A stretch of DNA of 64,000 nt from Primulina eburnea (GCF_022965805.1 NC_133106.1:31175913-31239912), one strand, 5' to 3'. Positions 33,984 through 48,245 are shown, numbered from the stretch's first letter. The notes: a model not told the origin generated them from the letters alone. Translations and numbers: made by a program.

Positions 33984-36900
33984 ATGGCTTTTGCAAATGC
34001 TTCAGTGTCAGCAGCTCCCCAACTCAGCTCATCTTCTCTTCTTCATGACGAACCCAAATTATCGGCATCTTTCAGTGTTCTTATGGGGGCTCCGCTAACC
34101 TCTTGCCACCCGTTGCCTCTTTCTTGTATGCGTTCGTGTCTGGATAAGGATTTTGAATTATCAACCCGTTTTGCAAACATTTTGAATTGAGCCGTTCTTT
34201 TAGATTGATTTTAGGTGCATTCTATGCCTGCATAATCGTTCATCTGTATGTCTTTATTATTTCTAGTTTCTATTGTAAGCTTTAGCTCCTTTTGCTTTCG
34301 TATCAGTATTCACGATAATCTAGTAATATTTTGAATTGGGCCATTGTTATACTTTGAAAATTTAGGCCAGTTTGCGTCTGAGTAACTGATTATGTTTGTA
34401 TTTCATCATTTGAGTAAATTTTGAATTCTTTATGCTTGTTGATATTTGATATCATTATTCATGACAATCTTATAAAATTTTGATTTGGAAAATCTTTTAC
34501 TGTGATTTAGCTTCATTTTGCAACCAAGGGATATAAAATTGGAGTCTTTGTTCATTGAAGATTGCTCATAGTAGATATATTATGTTAAGCTCTCACAAGA
34601 TGATCTGTTCATCCCAATGTTTAAAAAATTGGAATCTATATAGTATACATTTCATGTGCTTAGATTGAGTTTTGTTTTATGAAGGATTATTTTCTTTTGT
34701 GATATTGGATTTAACTATGTTGTGACACTCTTTTGTGAAATTGGTTGTAGGTTCAGATTTAAAAAGTCATTTTGTTATTTATTCGAAAAAACTGTCGGGT
34801 TTGGAAGAGGCCATTAGAATAAGAAGGTAATTTTATGCTTTTGTAGGATTATCATAGGTCACAAGTAGCATGAAGTGATTTTTTATAATTTTATTTATTA
34901 CTATATATCTTTCACTTATAATCTGGTTAAAATAGAAATCAACACTTATTTTACTGCAATATTTTATTTAAGGTTTACCTTTACAAGTAATCAAAAGCAA
35001 TGTCGGTTGATTTGGGCATTCTTTCTGTAAAATAACTCATATCCTAGTCTAGTTTCTTGTTCACAAGTTCCTTTCTAGACTTAGATCAACGTAGATAAAT
35101 ATTTTGTAACTTGATTGATGTGGAACAACAATGTAGCTGGCCCGATTGGGGGAGCAACAGATTTGATTTAAATTTATGTAAATAATGATTTTTGTAATAT
35201 GTAGAATGCCTACTACAGAATAATCTCATGAATACTTTTTTTTTGTGAGTTTGAAATAACGGCAATTGATTAGAACAACTGTTAAGATAAATCTAGAAAT
35301 CCAATTAGACCTAAAATACTACGGGGTGACGATGATTGAAAAGATATCCGAGTCTTTGTTACTGAACATGACTGAAGCAGAACCACAAGCTTATATTGTT
35401 GTATTTCTAATACACGTGACATGAGTTTTTATTGAGTCGAATTGAGTTTTTAAGTTTTATATTCCATTTATCGATATATTTGTATTGATGCAAATCTTTA
35501 TTAAACATACTTTCTATCTTGGTCTGCTTTTGCCCAGCATTTCAAGATTGTGAACTTTTTTCTATCAACACAGGGCACATGATCTTCGGAAGCCAACAGT
35601 ATATAAAAGAAGGCCTCCTCTAAGGCGTGGAAAGGTATCACAACGGCTTCTTGTGCCTGATCATATTCCTCAGCCTCCTTACCTTAGTTCAGAAGTGTTG
35701 CCAGAAATTTCAAGTAAACATCAAATTCATGATTCTGAAGGGATTTCTCATATGAGGGCTGCTTGCCAGCTTGCCGCTCGGGTGCTAGAACATGCTGGAT
35801 CATTGGTTAGGGTGAGAATGAACAGTTTTATTAACTCTAGTATAAGATATTGATACTCTTGGTGCATGCGTCTTTGAGTGGTTACCTACATGTAGTTATT
35901 CATTTGTTATTAACAGTTCTGGTCAAAATTTTCTTTTCACTCTGGGACTTAGTTGAGGCTCGTGTAGCCAAACCATTGAGGTTAAGGATGCAATTACATA
36001 TCTGAATCAGAGTCTCGCTAACAGCAGTTTGGTTGAACATTTGGACTTACTAAAATTTCTCTTTAACCGATGATGTTTTCTCTACTAGATCTGTTATCTG
36101 CGGATCTCTTCTGGTGATCTCCCTTTATTGAATTTGTGCATCTAGGCCATCCCTTTACTGAATTTTCTTTGGGCCATAGTCATGAAGGGCATAACCATTC
36201 ATTTTTGCTTATTAGCTGATAAATATTTGTTTATTTAATAGTCTGTGAAGTACATCTTTGAAACTTCAATTCAAGGAAACATATACCTCGCCTTGCACTT
36301 GTTATAACTCTGCACTAGGCATTCGGAGGCATATAGGTTCCGTGGGCCTAAGTGTTAGGCAAGGGATGCAAGTTCTAGGTGTATTAAGACAGAATATTTT
36401 TAAATCTAGATGTATGAAATAGATTTTGTTGTAGAAATATATATTTTACAAAATTTTGAACACAATGTGAATAAAATATTATATAATATACACATTTGGA
36501 TTGTTGTTGCATTGCATTTTCATTGAATCAACAACCATGTAATATTAAAAAGAGCAAAAACAATACTTCTTTCACAAACTCTTCATCTTCCGGATATGTC
36601 TTAATGGTCAATCATATTCATTTCTAGAAACATCAAATCTTACCCTTCCATATCTTCTTCATGAATTTCATTTAGGTTAATTTTATCCTCGTCTTCATGC
36701 ATACTAGTTGACCTATTTTATTTCGAGAAGGATGAAACTGGTCTATTTTGAGTCTTTGGCTGCCATTGTTATAGTTGACCTTTTTTATTTCGAAAAAGAT
36801 GCATATCAAGATCTGAATTGGCAAATAGTGCAACGGACTACCCAAGCTTGTATAATATTCATGCAAGTTAAATTTTTATTATCATACTCAAAATTATTCT

Positions 36901-39767
36901 TATTCTCTTCATCACTATCAATATGCAATCTTTCCACAAGCCATCCATTGTTATTATCTATGCATCTAAAGAAATAGTGTTAATGATGTATAACAACAAA
37001 TATTATCGCATCAAAGCCCAATTTCATTTGATATGAACCAAATATGTCAGACGTGTCGGTGCCAACCTACTTATATATTTATTTTGGAGTGAAGCTGCTA
37101 ACAACAGATACAAATTCCACTACAATTTGAAGTTTATACTATATACAATGTAATACTTGAACAGTTAAGACACTTCTATTCTTGGATAGTCTCCTTTTTA
37201 AGAAAATAAATAGATTCCTATTTTACTCAGGTTTTAAAGAGCTACAAGTTAGGTTGTGAGCTTTATGGCAAACATACCCAATTCTGTCATTGAAGACCTA
37301 TAAATCAACAAACAATAATCTACAATTAGAGTAATATTATTATAATTGAAAATATTTGATGACTCGGTGGATTATTATTGAGAAAATAAACTGAATTTAT
37401 TTTTTAGAATTTTTATAGACAATTGATTTTTAGTTTGTATGTCTGAGGGTTAAAGGAGTTCTAAAAAGTCGATCATTATGTTTTGATAGACTTGATCGGT
37501 CATCTTAATTTTCAATCATTACCTTCAACCAACCTTGATAATTTAGGAACGATATGACTTTGTTGGGAGATTATTTTTACTTGACCATTGAAATATACTG
37601 ACGTTAAATTGCATCCTAGCCATCGGTAACAACAAATGAAATCGATAAGGCTGTTCACCAAATGATCATTGATGCTGGTGCATATCCTTCACCTTTAGGG
37701 TATGGGGGTTTTCCAAAGAGTGTGTGCACATCAGTTAATGAGTGCATGTGCCATGGGATTCCCGATTCTCGCCAATTACAGGTATTTTTTCATATGATCA
37801 GGTTATGCTTGACTTCTAAAATTGAATTTCTGCATTAAAAAAAATTCATCTGTATGCAGGACGGCGATATAATAAACATTGACGTGACCGTGTACTTAAA
37901 TGTGAGCTGCTGATTATTGATTTCTTGTCGGTAACCATAGATCACTAACCAAACCATTGGTAGAATATCATTTTTGAAAAATTACATACCATTATAATAT
38001 TACTTGCCAAGACATAACTGTTTATCGTACACTTTGGACTCAACTAGTGTACGAAAAAATAAACTGTCTCTGCAAATTTGTGAATTAAATTCAGTGATGA
38101 AATGTATTTTATATCTCTTTTAGGTTTTTACAACTTCAATGTTGCACTTCTCCCACAGCTGAAGATTATGTTAATTATGGTTCAGCTTACCATTGAATAT
38201 CAAATTTAGCATGTACTAGACAGCATGAGAAGTTGGTCATGCAGAGGTTTTAAAATATAAATTGATACTCTAAGAATTTACACAATTGATAATAAATATT
38301 TTTTATGAAAGCATTCTAAAAATGTAGGATATCAAAGATGCACATTTGTCTAAGCACCATATATCTAATCTTGGTTGAAGTCTGAGATTATCTGTAATCC
38401 TGTTAATCAGTTGTCTCTTTCAGGGTTATCATGGGGATACATCTAAAACTTTTATTTGTGGCGATGTGAATAACGCAGTGAAAAGGCTTGTTAAGGTATC
38501 TTCTGATTTTATCTGCACCAGCAAGCCTGCAACATCCTTCTAGTTGTATTTATTCTAAGACATTTAATAATTGCGATTTTAGTACCTTTTTACGTTTTCT
38601 ATTCAATGGCAGGTGACAGAAGAATGCATGTATAAGGGCATTACTGCTTGCGAAGATGGTGCTCTTTTCAGGAAAATTGGGAAGAGAATCTGGTATTAAA
38701 ATTCAGCTATGCATTCCATATATTGCATGGAATTGCTCGTAGCCTGGAAAGCTAAATCAGAGATATTGTGTGAACTGTGAAAGCTTAGTACCGTACCATA
38801 GAATGACCAATAATGGGATATTATAATCTGCACAGATATGACAATCCAGTAATTGAGGATTCACCACCGTATTCAGATATTATAATTTTCACAAGTGTGG
38901 TTAATGTTTTTTCCAGTGTTACCTTTTTGGTGAGTGCCAAAGTCTTGCAGGATGATTTATTAGTCCTGTGATTAAAAGGCCAATAACGTGCACCAATCCT
39001 ATGCAGAACCAACAATCCTTGATTTGCATTGTGTTTTTATTTGTTCTCTTTTTTTTACCACAACTAATGATATTATTTATGCTTAGAATTTTTGAAAAAA
39101 CAGAAGATGACAGTAAATTGGATCTAAAAGCACTAAAAAAAAATGGAAGCCGTTATCACAGCCTGGAGAAAATTTTCCTTTCTGATAGTATAAAATAATA
39201 TATTTTACTAGGTTAAACAAAGTGTGGACAGAAGGCATGCGGTTTTCTTTATTTATTTTTTTTGTGCTGATATATCTGCTTATGTTGATCTGAAATCTTA
39301 TAGTTCTGTATTGCATTGAATAGAAGTTAAAATTGTACAGTTTTCAATTTCTTTTGGTGTCTCAGCGACCATGCTGAAAAATTTGGCTATGGTGTGGTGG
39401 ACCGATTTGTGGGACATGGCATAGGGACTATTTTCCATTCTGAGCCTCTCATATTTCACCACCGTAAGGCCATTTCTTGAGTTCTACCATATGTATACTG
39501 GTTTGTTAATTACCATGAATATCTACATGCACCTCAAGGGATGATTAATGTTATTTTTATTTATAATTGTTCGTATCCTTATCAGTGCAAAGACTAAAAT
39601 GATCGAGTATATTAAGTAAAAAAAAGTATCATACTAGGTGAGAGCTTGTGTAAAATTGACTAAAACAAACTAGTTTCAATTTAAATTCAATGAGGTCAAG
39701 GATATTGGAACACACTACATCTGTTATGGTTTTACATATTAATTATCCCCCCAACTTGCTCATGTGG

Positions 39768-39812
<45 letters not shown>

Positions 39813-40641
39813 TTGTAAGATCATATCACCTTTCTTGAAAGAGAATTTGTAGTGATCGCGAGAAAAACTGATGACTGTGTTTTGTGTCTAATAAAATCAA
39901 TATATTTGTGATAATTTTATTCTTATTTCACTAGTGTACTATTTTGGATCCTGAGGAAAGAATTCACTCATGTTTAAGCAGTAGAGAAATTCGTTCTCTT
40001 CCCCTCCATTGTAGGTGTTCTACTGGATCCTGATCGCATTCGTTATTTTGTGAATTCGTTTAAGCAGTAGAGAAATTTGTTCTCTTCCCCTCCGTTGTAT
40101 GTGTTCTACTGGATCCTGATTGTGCTTGTTATTTTGTTATGTAATAACGAAAATTAAAATTCTTGATTGGCCGTGTTATATAATTACGTAAATTATCTTC
40201 TTCTGCAGGTAATGACAAGGCTGGCCGCATGGTTGAGGGGCAAACATTTACCATTGGTGAGTGCTGTACATTTATATGTCGTACATGTTATTCTTTGTTG
40301 GCTTTGAATCATCGGATGATATTCGAACAATATGAACTGGAGAGGAATATCAAATCTTGATGTGTCCCTTCGAATACAATTGAACTTGGCTACAAATGCT
40401 TATCTGCTGATATATGTTAAATTGTTGCCGGAGTATGAACACATTTCTTAACTTTTTTGGTTTATTTGATAAAGAGAAGTTTTCCATTCTCGCAGAACCG
40501 ATTCTTACATTGAGACCTACAGAGTGCATCACATGGGAAGACAACTGGACTACTCTAACAGCCAATGGTTGCCCTGCAGCACAGTTCGAGCACACAATTC
40601 TCATTACAAGAACCGGGGCTGAAATTTTGACTAAATGCTAA
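33984..40641 (+). CDS. MAP1B: chloroplast methionine aminopeptidase 1B (type I MetAP), 367 aa, ten exons
   Basis: Removes the initiator methionine from plastid-made proteins. Exons read from splice sites and frame: 33984-34125, 34751-34826, 35574-35811, 37620-37781, 37860-37901, 38424-38495, 38613-38692, 39366-39463, 40209-40256, 40496-40641 (1104 nt in all). The Ser-rich N-terminus (about 1-50) looks like a transit peptide, and [14 protein letters not shown] follows. All type I metal and active-site residues are present: His197 (CMCHGIPD), Asp214 (INIDVTVY), Asp225 (GYHGDTS), His288 (VGHGIG), Glu320 (TIEPIL; its codon is split by intron 9) and Glu351 (QFEHT). The length agrees with the plant plastid enzymes. 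The start is the first ATG after an in-frame stop at 33969-33971. Exon 1's donor (GTATGC at 34126) is chosen by phase and is the least certain site. Confidence 0.92.
35812..37619 (+). other. intron 3 of MAP1B (1.8 kb)
   Basis: Runs from a GTGAGA donor to a CATCCTAG acceptor. It is AT-rich, and the small frames on both strands near 36672-36977 have no domain and overlap each other, so no nested gene is called. Confidence 0.8.
39768..39812. repeat. (ATT)n microsatellite in MAP1B intron 8
   Basis: About 15 tandem ATT units inside the intron between exons 8 and 9. Confidence 0.9.
39972..40143. repeat. 86 bp tandem duplication in MAP1B intron 8
   Basis: 39972-40057 and 40058-40143 share GTTTAAGCAGTAGAGAAATT, GTTCTCTTCCCCTCC and TGTTCTACTGGATCCTGAT with a few substitutions. 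It ends about 65 bp before exon 9. Confidence 0.85.
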
Positions 40642-42120
40642 AATAACCTGTTTAATTTTTTTCCGGGCTTGTCTGTGATATTTTCAAGACAGTCAGCATA
40701 AGTTCTGGTATTTGTAAACAGATGAATCGGGTTCTTCCTGCCATCGAGCCAGAGATAGTGGCTATTGCAGCAAGTTTTATCATAGGTTGCCATATTCGAT
40801 TTGGCCTGGAGAGCAGATTCTTGATTATAGTACCGCAGAACCTATGCTAAAGTGCATGTGCAAAATTTGCTTCAAGAATGGTATCGCATGACGGTATTGT
40901 TCACCTCTCATATGCTTAAAAAAAATTTCCTTCAGCTAAGGAAAATTCGTCTCTTCTATGATATCTGGTGTGAATTCCATGTAAATTGCAGATTTTTAGT
41001 GTGAGAACCGTATTTAATTAGTGTTTGGGTCCCCTATCTTGGAAACATGTAAGTTAATGCATGAATGTGATATTAACTTTATATTTCCTTATGATTAAGC
41101 TTTTAATTGTGGTAATATTTCTCTTTGCTCGGAAGATAGTGACTTATTTTCTCTCTTTTCTTGTCGAAACCTGAGTTAACTCGTGTAATGTTAAACCCCT
41201 TACTGACCATTTTGCCTGCAATTTTATGTATGCATGCATCCTCTAAACCTCATATAAATGTACTTTTACGTAAACTAAGATTAATTATTGCAGAAAAGAT
41301 AATTAATTACATTTTAATAATTTTTCATACCAATAAATGTTAAGCCTCAGGTCTAGACTCTGCAAGTGCGACTGTATAATAAGTTTATATAGTAACTAAT
41401 TCGTATTTGTCAAAGTTTTACAAAGAATAGTTATAAAAGTATATTCTAATCGTTTTATTAACCAATTCAAATGGTCCTCGTGATTCAATATAAGATGAAG
41501 TTTGGGGTATCGCGCGATAAAAGTATTACGATAAATGTTCTTTTAAAGAAAAAAAATTGATGTATTTGAAATACCAAATCGATTGCTACAGAAATAATCT
41601 CTAAAGCAACGATATTGCATGGATTCAAAGATCACTCCTAAATCAAAATGTGTAAATTAAAGAAAGTGGTTAAATACAATATTCGGAAAATTATTTATAA
41701 AACCAATAAAAGCATTTTCATATTCAAAAATCCTATCCGTTTTATATTTTATTTGACTACAATTTTTAAAGCCAAACCTTTGACACATTTCTTCCAAATC
41801 ATTCCTATAAATAATTATTTAAAAATAAATTTTATTTTTATTCATTGTGCGTATATGTCCGAACATACCAGAGTTTATTATAAAATCTTAAAATGAATTA
41901 AAATTAGATGGAATCAAATTCTGATAAACTAATACTGATAGACCAAACTTTCTCTATAATTCCAAGGTAAAATTCTAATATAATTCTGTTAAAACAATTA
42001 TATAATACCAGTCAATTTTCAAACACGTAAATTTTATTTAATATGGGTAAAAATAAATATTTCAATTTTTTTTTTGTATTCACTTATCTAATAATTTCAA
42101 TAAAATAAACAAAGATTTTG
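40642..42120. other. MAP1B 3' flank and non-coding interval
   Basis: 40642 to about 41000 is the likely 3' untranslated region. Beyond that the sequence is AT-rich, and the frames at 41161-41343 and 41648-41896 show no domain. Confidence 0.45.
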
Positions 42121-43913
42121 TTACTTTTTATTTTATTTTTTCAGACATCACGACCTTCCGATCGGAGTTTATTTCCTTGGTCTTCCCCTTCTGAAAGCTA
42201 AGTACCATCAACACCAATTGTCTATGTAAGGTATCTGATAAATCTCAGATTCGAAAATATTTCCTCACCCATTTCTAATCACCAATCAAGAAATAATCTG
42301 CAAGATATATCACAAGATATCTATATAGCTAAATATATGCATGAGTACACATATTACATATACATATATATTGATAATCTATATATATACACACACATAC
42401 GGTTGGAAAAAGCCAAACATAAAGTCATATATTATACATGCATGCGCATGCCAAAATCAATGGAATTGTATAAACACGAGACGACATGGAACTGAGGGAT
42501 CAGAAGGATTGAAGGAAACAAAATGGGAAGGGGCTTGATGTGATGGTGACACTGTGTGATATAAAAATGGCGGTGTTGTTTTTGGGCAAGGGTTAAACAG
42601 TGCGGTGTGTGGTATGTGTGTGTTTCTTGACCTCAAAATAGTTTTAAAAAAAAGTGATGCTTTGGGTGAAACACCAAAACAGAAACTTGCAGTGGTCCAT
42701 TATCGCCCTTCTGACTGAGCCTGAGGTGGTCTCCATTAGCAGTCCGAGTCAAAAACCTCAGAGCTAGGGAGAATGAGAGAAGGCTGTTTCACCCTCCTCA
42801 TACTGTATCTTTATCTCTTGCAGACACTTTATTATATTTTTGTATTGTTTTTTTTAATATATTTATCTACTTACGATTTCGATATAATTTCGATCTTGGT
42901 ACGTTATATTTACTTACTTCTGTAATTTTGGTCCTTTTTGATGTAATTTATAAAATTGGATTGGTGGCAAATATACATGTCATAGTTAATTAGGTTGTGT
43001 CCAGGCTTCTATTTTGCAGATGTATGGAATCTTTTGCTTTTTTCTAAATATATCTTCTCCCTATTCTTTATTATTTTTTCTCACATATATAGCTCTTATT
43101 TTAATTTTCTTCTACTCTTTGCATTTATCAAACCTGATTCTTTTATTGCCTCTATAAACTAATTAACTTGCTTCGCAAAACAATGAAAGATCTTAATACG
43201 TTTATGAAGAAAAAATTTCCAAAAATACAAAGCAACAGAACAGTAGATATGTTCTGAGACTGCAGCACAGTACAAAGTTCAGAAATGATGTCTGCCACTT
43301 TATTTTGTTGCTGTGCTGAATTTCCTACCGCTACTTTGTCTTCTATTCATTTATCTCCGCATTATAATTAATGCAGACAACCACGGCTTTCCGTACTGTT
43401 TCTTCACTCTCTTTTCCATCCAAAACTCATACATTACAGCGGCCGGCCGGGTTAAATGGAAATATTCCCTCGCCATTTAATCTAATATTGTTTATTTGTG
43501 TCTGAAATTATCAATTTGAGTCTAGCTCGCACATATTCGAATATATTTTAGGTCGAGTTTAAAGCAAAATGCATAAAAGTATTCGCTAAATAGATTAACT
43601 ATGGACAGAATGTATACAAGTATTTTTAGTGTTTTGAATGAGCTAAAATAGAACTAGATTTCGAGCTTGCATTAATGAGGGTGCATATGCAAAACACTTC
43701 ACATACCCGAGTTGACCTAACTTTTACACAGCACATAAATTTTTATTTTAAAGATCAGAACATTCCTCCAAAGCCAACGAGTCATCGATGAATAATCCAA
43801 ATAACTAAGTGAGCAAAACCAACACTATTAACTAAAGGGAATTGTTTTTCAAAGATCAGCACATTCCTCCAAATTTTCCATTTCTATTGCATTCAAAAAT
43901 TCTAAATTCTTTC
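42121..43913. other. non-coding interval downstream of the WIP gene
   Basis: No supported gene. Somewhat GC-richer text near 42560-42790 did not yield an exon with a recognisable product. The part next to 43913 is the probable WIP 3' untranslated region. Confidence 0.35.
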
Positions 43914-45325
43914 TCAAAAAAAATATATTCTAAATTCTTCCCCATTATCATCTTCCTCCTCCTCTTCTTCAGATTCTTCCACAATATCAACCTGATCATA
44001 CGGGCAGAAATTCTCGCTATGCGCCACATGGCCTTCACCAAATGCACGCACATGATCTTTAAGAGACCTCTTGTGCTTAAAATCCGAGCCACATATACAG
44101 AACCATAATTTTCCACAATTCTTCTCATGGGTTCGCCAGTCACCACGCACGGCAAATGGCTTGCCGCACTTGCGGCAGCGGAAAGGTTTTGTCCCATGTT
44201 TCCTCTTGTAATGCGTTTGAAGTGTTCTGAAGTCCTTTAATGGCTTTGATCTTGGGTGAGCTATGTTGTTCTTGCAGCCCTCAGCGCAGCAGTAACATGG
44301 AATCCGTAGAAACTTGGAAGCGGACTTTGTCCCTCGAAGAGATTCCGGGCCCTTTCGGAATTCGGAGCCATGCCCCCACATATGCATCTATGAGATGAAC
44401 AAGAAGGAAACAAAATTTATTATTGCTGCTAATATGAAAGAGAGTTCACGTATCAAGAAATTTAAGGAACTGTTAATTATTCTGGGTTTTAGAATACTTA
44501 GTCTTGAAGGATGTTTGGTTTAATGTAATTAATGTTAAATTTTTTTCAATTTTTGGACCTAGTAAGTAAGACAGAAAACCAGCACATGAATATCAGTGTT
44601 TTAAGGAGCTGCCAAATAATATATTATTATTTTTAGAAATTCGAATTTAACTGTTTTTTTTTTCAACACTCTTGTACTCACAGGTGGGGTGTCGAAAGTC
44701 ACTCAGCTAAAATCATTTTAAAAAAAAACAAAAGAAAAGAGAAGTAATGAAAAAGGAGAAACACGGTTCTTACAAGAAATCCTACATCAAAGCAAATCGA
44801 GCTTAAGAACAGAAGTACGAATGTATATTGGTACGAATGTTTATTGAACAGAAACTCATAACAAATCTGTCTTCTAGCATATATATAATTACAAACTCAA
44901 AGAGAGAATACTGTGGAAAATTCAAGAACCTGCATATTGTTGTATCTGCTGAAAGCTTTGTTGCATATAGAACAAAAGAACTGTGTAGGGCCAACAAGGA
45001 TTTGAGCTGCGGTAGGAATCCAGTACAGTTCTTCACCAACACTCATTGTTCCATTAGTGCTTCTGTCGGCCATAACTAGTACTGGAGAAGAAGAACTTGG
45101 TCGGCCAATATGTAGAGCTACAGTCACACCATCTTCAGCTCTAGGGTTTTGGGAACCCTGGCCCTGCTTGTGCGTACCGAAACTGTGGTTGTACTTTCGC
45201 TGGTTTTGGCCTGGAGGGCAAAGAGAGAGCACAGTTGAGCAGTCATCTTTGCCTTCTTCATCAGGTTCCAAGTTGCAGAAACTGTGATCACTGGAAGATA
45301 AGTGTGACAAAGAATGGGTTTGCAT
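43914..45325 (-). CDS. WIP-domain C2H2 zinc-finger transcription factor, 289 aa, two exons
   Basis: WIP proteins (TT1, NTT, DOT5 and relatives) are plant nuclear regulators of tissue patterning and seed-coat or transmitting-tract fate. Exon 1 is 45325-44930 and exon 2 is 44387-43914; the intron (44929-44388) joins NNMQ to MHMWGHG in phase 0. Trp-Ile-Pro (102-104, in [19 protein letters not shown]) gives the family name, and VALHIGRP lies before it. Four zinc-finger-like units follow: [53 protein letters not shown] and [32 protein letters not shown] and [13 protein letters not shown] point to the WIP3/WIP6 side of the family, but I cannot fix the ortholog. An acidic run ([10 protein letters not shown]) near the C-terminus is unusual. 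A TATA-like box lies about 126 bp upstream and a MITE-A copy 228 bp upstream. Confidence 0.93.
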
Positions 45326-45450
45326 GGCGGTGGGTTTGTTTCTTGGAATTTTGCAAAATTTTAGGCTTCATTAGGGAGACAAGGTTTGAGCAGTAGACCC
45401 CTTTTACTTAAATGATGATATTTCAATATTCTCTTTAATTTATATTATAG

Positions 45451-45460
45451 TTTATATATA
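45451..45460 (-). promoter_or_regulatory. candidate TATA box of the WIP gene
   Basis: The minus strand reads TATATATAAACTATA here, about 126 bp before the start codon. AT-rich surroundings weaken the case. Confidence 0.35.
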
Positions 45461-45552
45461 TTTAAATGCATATCATCTAATACACACACACACACACACT
45501 ACCATTTAGAACATCAGATTTGCTTGTTGTGTAAAATTTTTAATTTGCAAAA

Positions 45553-45734
45553 GGCAAAAACTTGTGTGAGACGGTCTTACGGGTCTTATTTGTGAGACGA
45601 ATCTCTTATTTGGGTCACACATACAAAAGTATCACTTTTTATGCTAAGAGTATTATTTTTTATTGTGAATATGGGTAGGGTTGACCCGTCTCACAGATTA
45701 TGACCTGTGAGACGGTCTCACATGAGACTCACTC
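45553..45734 (+). mobile_element. MITE-A copy 12, best-preserved, in the WIP promoter region
   Basis: GGCAAAAACTTGTGTGAGAC through TTATTTGGGTCACACATAC and ATGCTAAGAGTATT to GGTTGACCCGTCTCACAGAT and GTCTCACATGAGACTCACTC. TTTGCAAAA at 45544-45552 recurs exactly at 45735-45743: a perfect 9 bp target duplication. Its near edge is 228 bp upstream of the WIP start codon. Confidence 0.95.
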
Positions 45735-45743
45735 TTTGCAAAA

Positions 45744-48185
45744 ATAGAAATGAGAATCAAAATTCCATTTATCTGAGTTACATTTTAATAGATTTGCTGT
45801 TATTAAACTAACATGAGTGACCACCGTCTGTTCTCATTTGTTGGGAAAATCAATTTCATCTTTGGGATCACTGGATTAATTTGGCATACTTGGATTCGGG
45901 GGGGTGTGGGGGTTCAGGAGAAAAAGTGCATAGAATGGTTTATCTAATTTGCATCAATACTCATTTCTCCAAGACTTTTTAAACTAATTTTCCGAAACCA
46001 CAAAAACTAGTTAAGGTAAAAGTTTGCGGTTATAATTGAAAAGGTCGATTTATATTTGATACAATTACAAACATATGGACTCCAAATTGAAATTTTTAAG
46101 TAGCGCTGGACCTTCTATGAGGCCAAGTAGGCCACCGCCTTGGGGTACGGTTATGGAGGTGGGTCAATTTTTTTATTACACATATATATTTGAGTTGGTG
46201 GATGAAATAAGAAAAAAATTAGCTAGCCCAATATTTAAAAAAAACTAATTTGAAAATTTAATGTTTATAATTGATCAAACTCCATCTTTTCTTAAAATTC
46301 ATTTTGAATAATTCATATAATATCAAAAGACTTTTGAGTATTTGCTGAGTTTGGAGAATTTAAAGAGTTGCTTTTTATATAGCTTGATTAAGTATAGCAT
46401 GAAGTTTCAACAATTTTTGAATATGATATAGTGTTTTGCGAATTCGAACAGTTTATTCTCAAATATTTATATTGCCTACAAAATTTTGATAGTCATATCA
46501 GTAAGAGTTCAACAACAGAAAGAAACTTATCAAATTTAAATTAATAAAGAGTTATCTTCGATCAACAACGTGCAAAACATCACGTTGGGTCGGATTAAAG
46601 ACTGTCATGAAGCATGAACTGTGTAAATAGAGTTTATGGCCCAAAACACAACGGGCCTAAAACCCATCTTTTAACAATTGGACTCGCGCTTTAAAATATC
46701 ACTCGAGAAGATCCAATTTTAATTTGTAGATTTTTCAAGGTTAAGTCCAAAGTTCTATTCAAATTCAAGAAAACATTATAAAAATTACTCTTTTATTTCG
46801 TAAAACACTTAATTTTTATGATACATTAGTTTAGTAACCTCTTTGTTTGACTTTTCAATATTTTTATTGAACATTTTAATTTCACCAACAAAACTTCTTA
46901 AAATAGTATAAGAAATTAATTCTAAAATTTAATAAAATAGTATTTGTTTTTATCATTGATTCAAAATATAATAAATAGTAATATGATATAATTAACTTAA
47001 ATGCTTGTATGACACATATAAAATGAAATATAATCAACTCCTATTAAAAAGAAGTGAAAAAATAAAAAATAATAATTTGAGAATAGATTATTTATCTTTC
47101 ACATATAAATTATAATAAATTAAGGTTGTATTATGATAAGTTCGAGTTGGAATTCGAGTTCGAGTTCACGAGAATATGTGAAAAAAATTGTATATGGTTT
47201 AAAAATTAATATGAAAATAAAAAGGTATCAGGATAGGGAAAACTCGTGAGTGGCTCGAGAAACATGATAGGATGTATCCTCGTCTCCAAGTGGTGACGGG
47301 GTGCGTGTGTTACACGGAACTTGGACGAGAGGATTGGTGGATTATTATATTTGAGATTGGCCTTTAGAGTACGCGAAAAGGCGCATCTTTTTTTTAAAAA
47401 ATGGCTCCAGCGAGGCGAGGGACAGGCCTAATGCTACGCAGTGGTCGTGGAGTGTGTAAATCACGCTCCTTCGAGGAAACCCTTGCCAAGGATATTCCAT
47501 TTTGGTGTACAAAGATTGAAGAAAAAGCAAGGAATGAAATTGCGTATGTGACCCTTGAATTTATGCCATTTACATTTTAGCTATCTTTTGATTAGGTTCA
47601 TTCTTAAAAGCACGTCAACCTGCTTCGTAATCTTATTTGTAACAAGATTTCGTGGTTTTGTATTAAGTCTAAATTTATATATTTTAATATTATATCCGTG
47701 ACACATAATTTAAACCCGATACAATTGTCTTGCCTCTACTTTTGATATAGATCGTATCGTGTGTCAAAATGGTGTATTAAGATTTTCAAGAGAGTTATAT
47801 ATTATCTTATATCCAAGTTTAAAGGAGTCTTTTGTGGTGTTATGTTATGCAATACGTTGTCTCTGCTTGATTTGCGCGGTGAGTTCAAACAAAAAAAAAC
47901 GTATTCCTATTTAAAGAAGAAGATGAGACCATACACAACTAACTTTGAGCGGGGATGATCAACTTAATACAAAATAATACCTATTACTTATGTAATTAGA
48001 GAACCAATAAAACTTCGCTAATGTATATATAAACCAAAGGGGCAAAATGCTCAAAAAGAATGTGCATGGGGGCATAAATAAGGAAGCCAAGGGAGGAGAG
48101 GGCATAAATAAAGAGGAGACCATTAATTGATCTTATCTGAAAATTATAAATGTGTCACGTCATTGACAACCCATATATATCTATG

Positions 48186-48186
<1 letters not shown>
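45744..48186. other. non-coding interval
   Basis: No convincing gene. GC-richer text at 47220-47480 has short frames only (for example 61 codons on the minus strand) and no domain. Confidence 0.45.

Positions 48187-48245
<59 letters not shown>
48187..48245. repeat. compound (TA)n(CA)n microsatellite
   Basis: About 41 bp of TA followed by about 17 bp of CA. The Tyr-Ile repeat frame here is an artefact. Confidence 0.95.
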
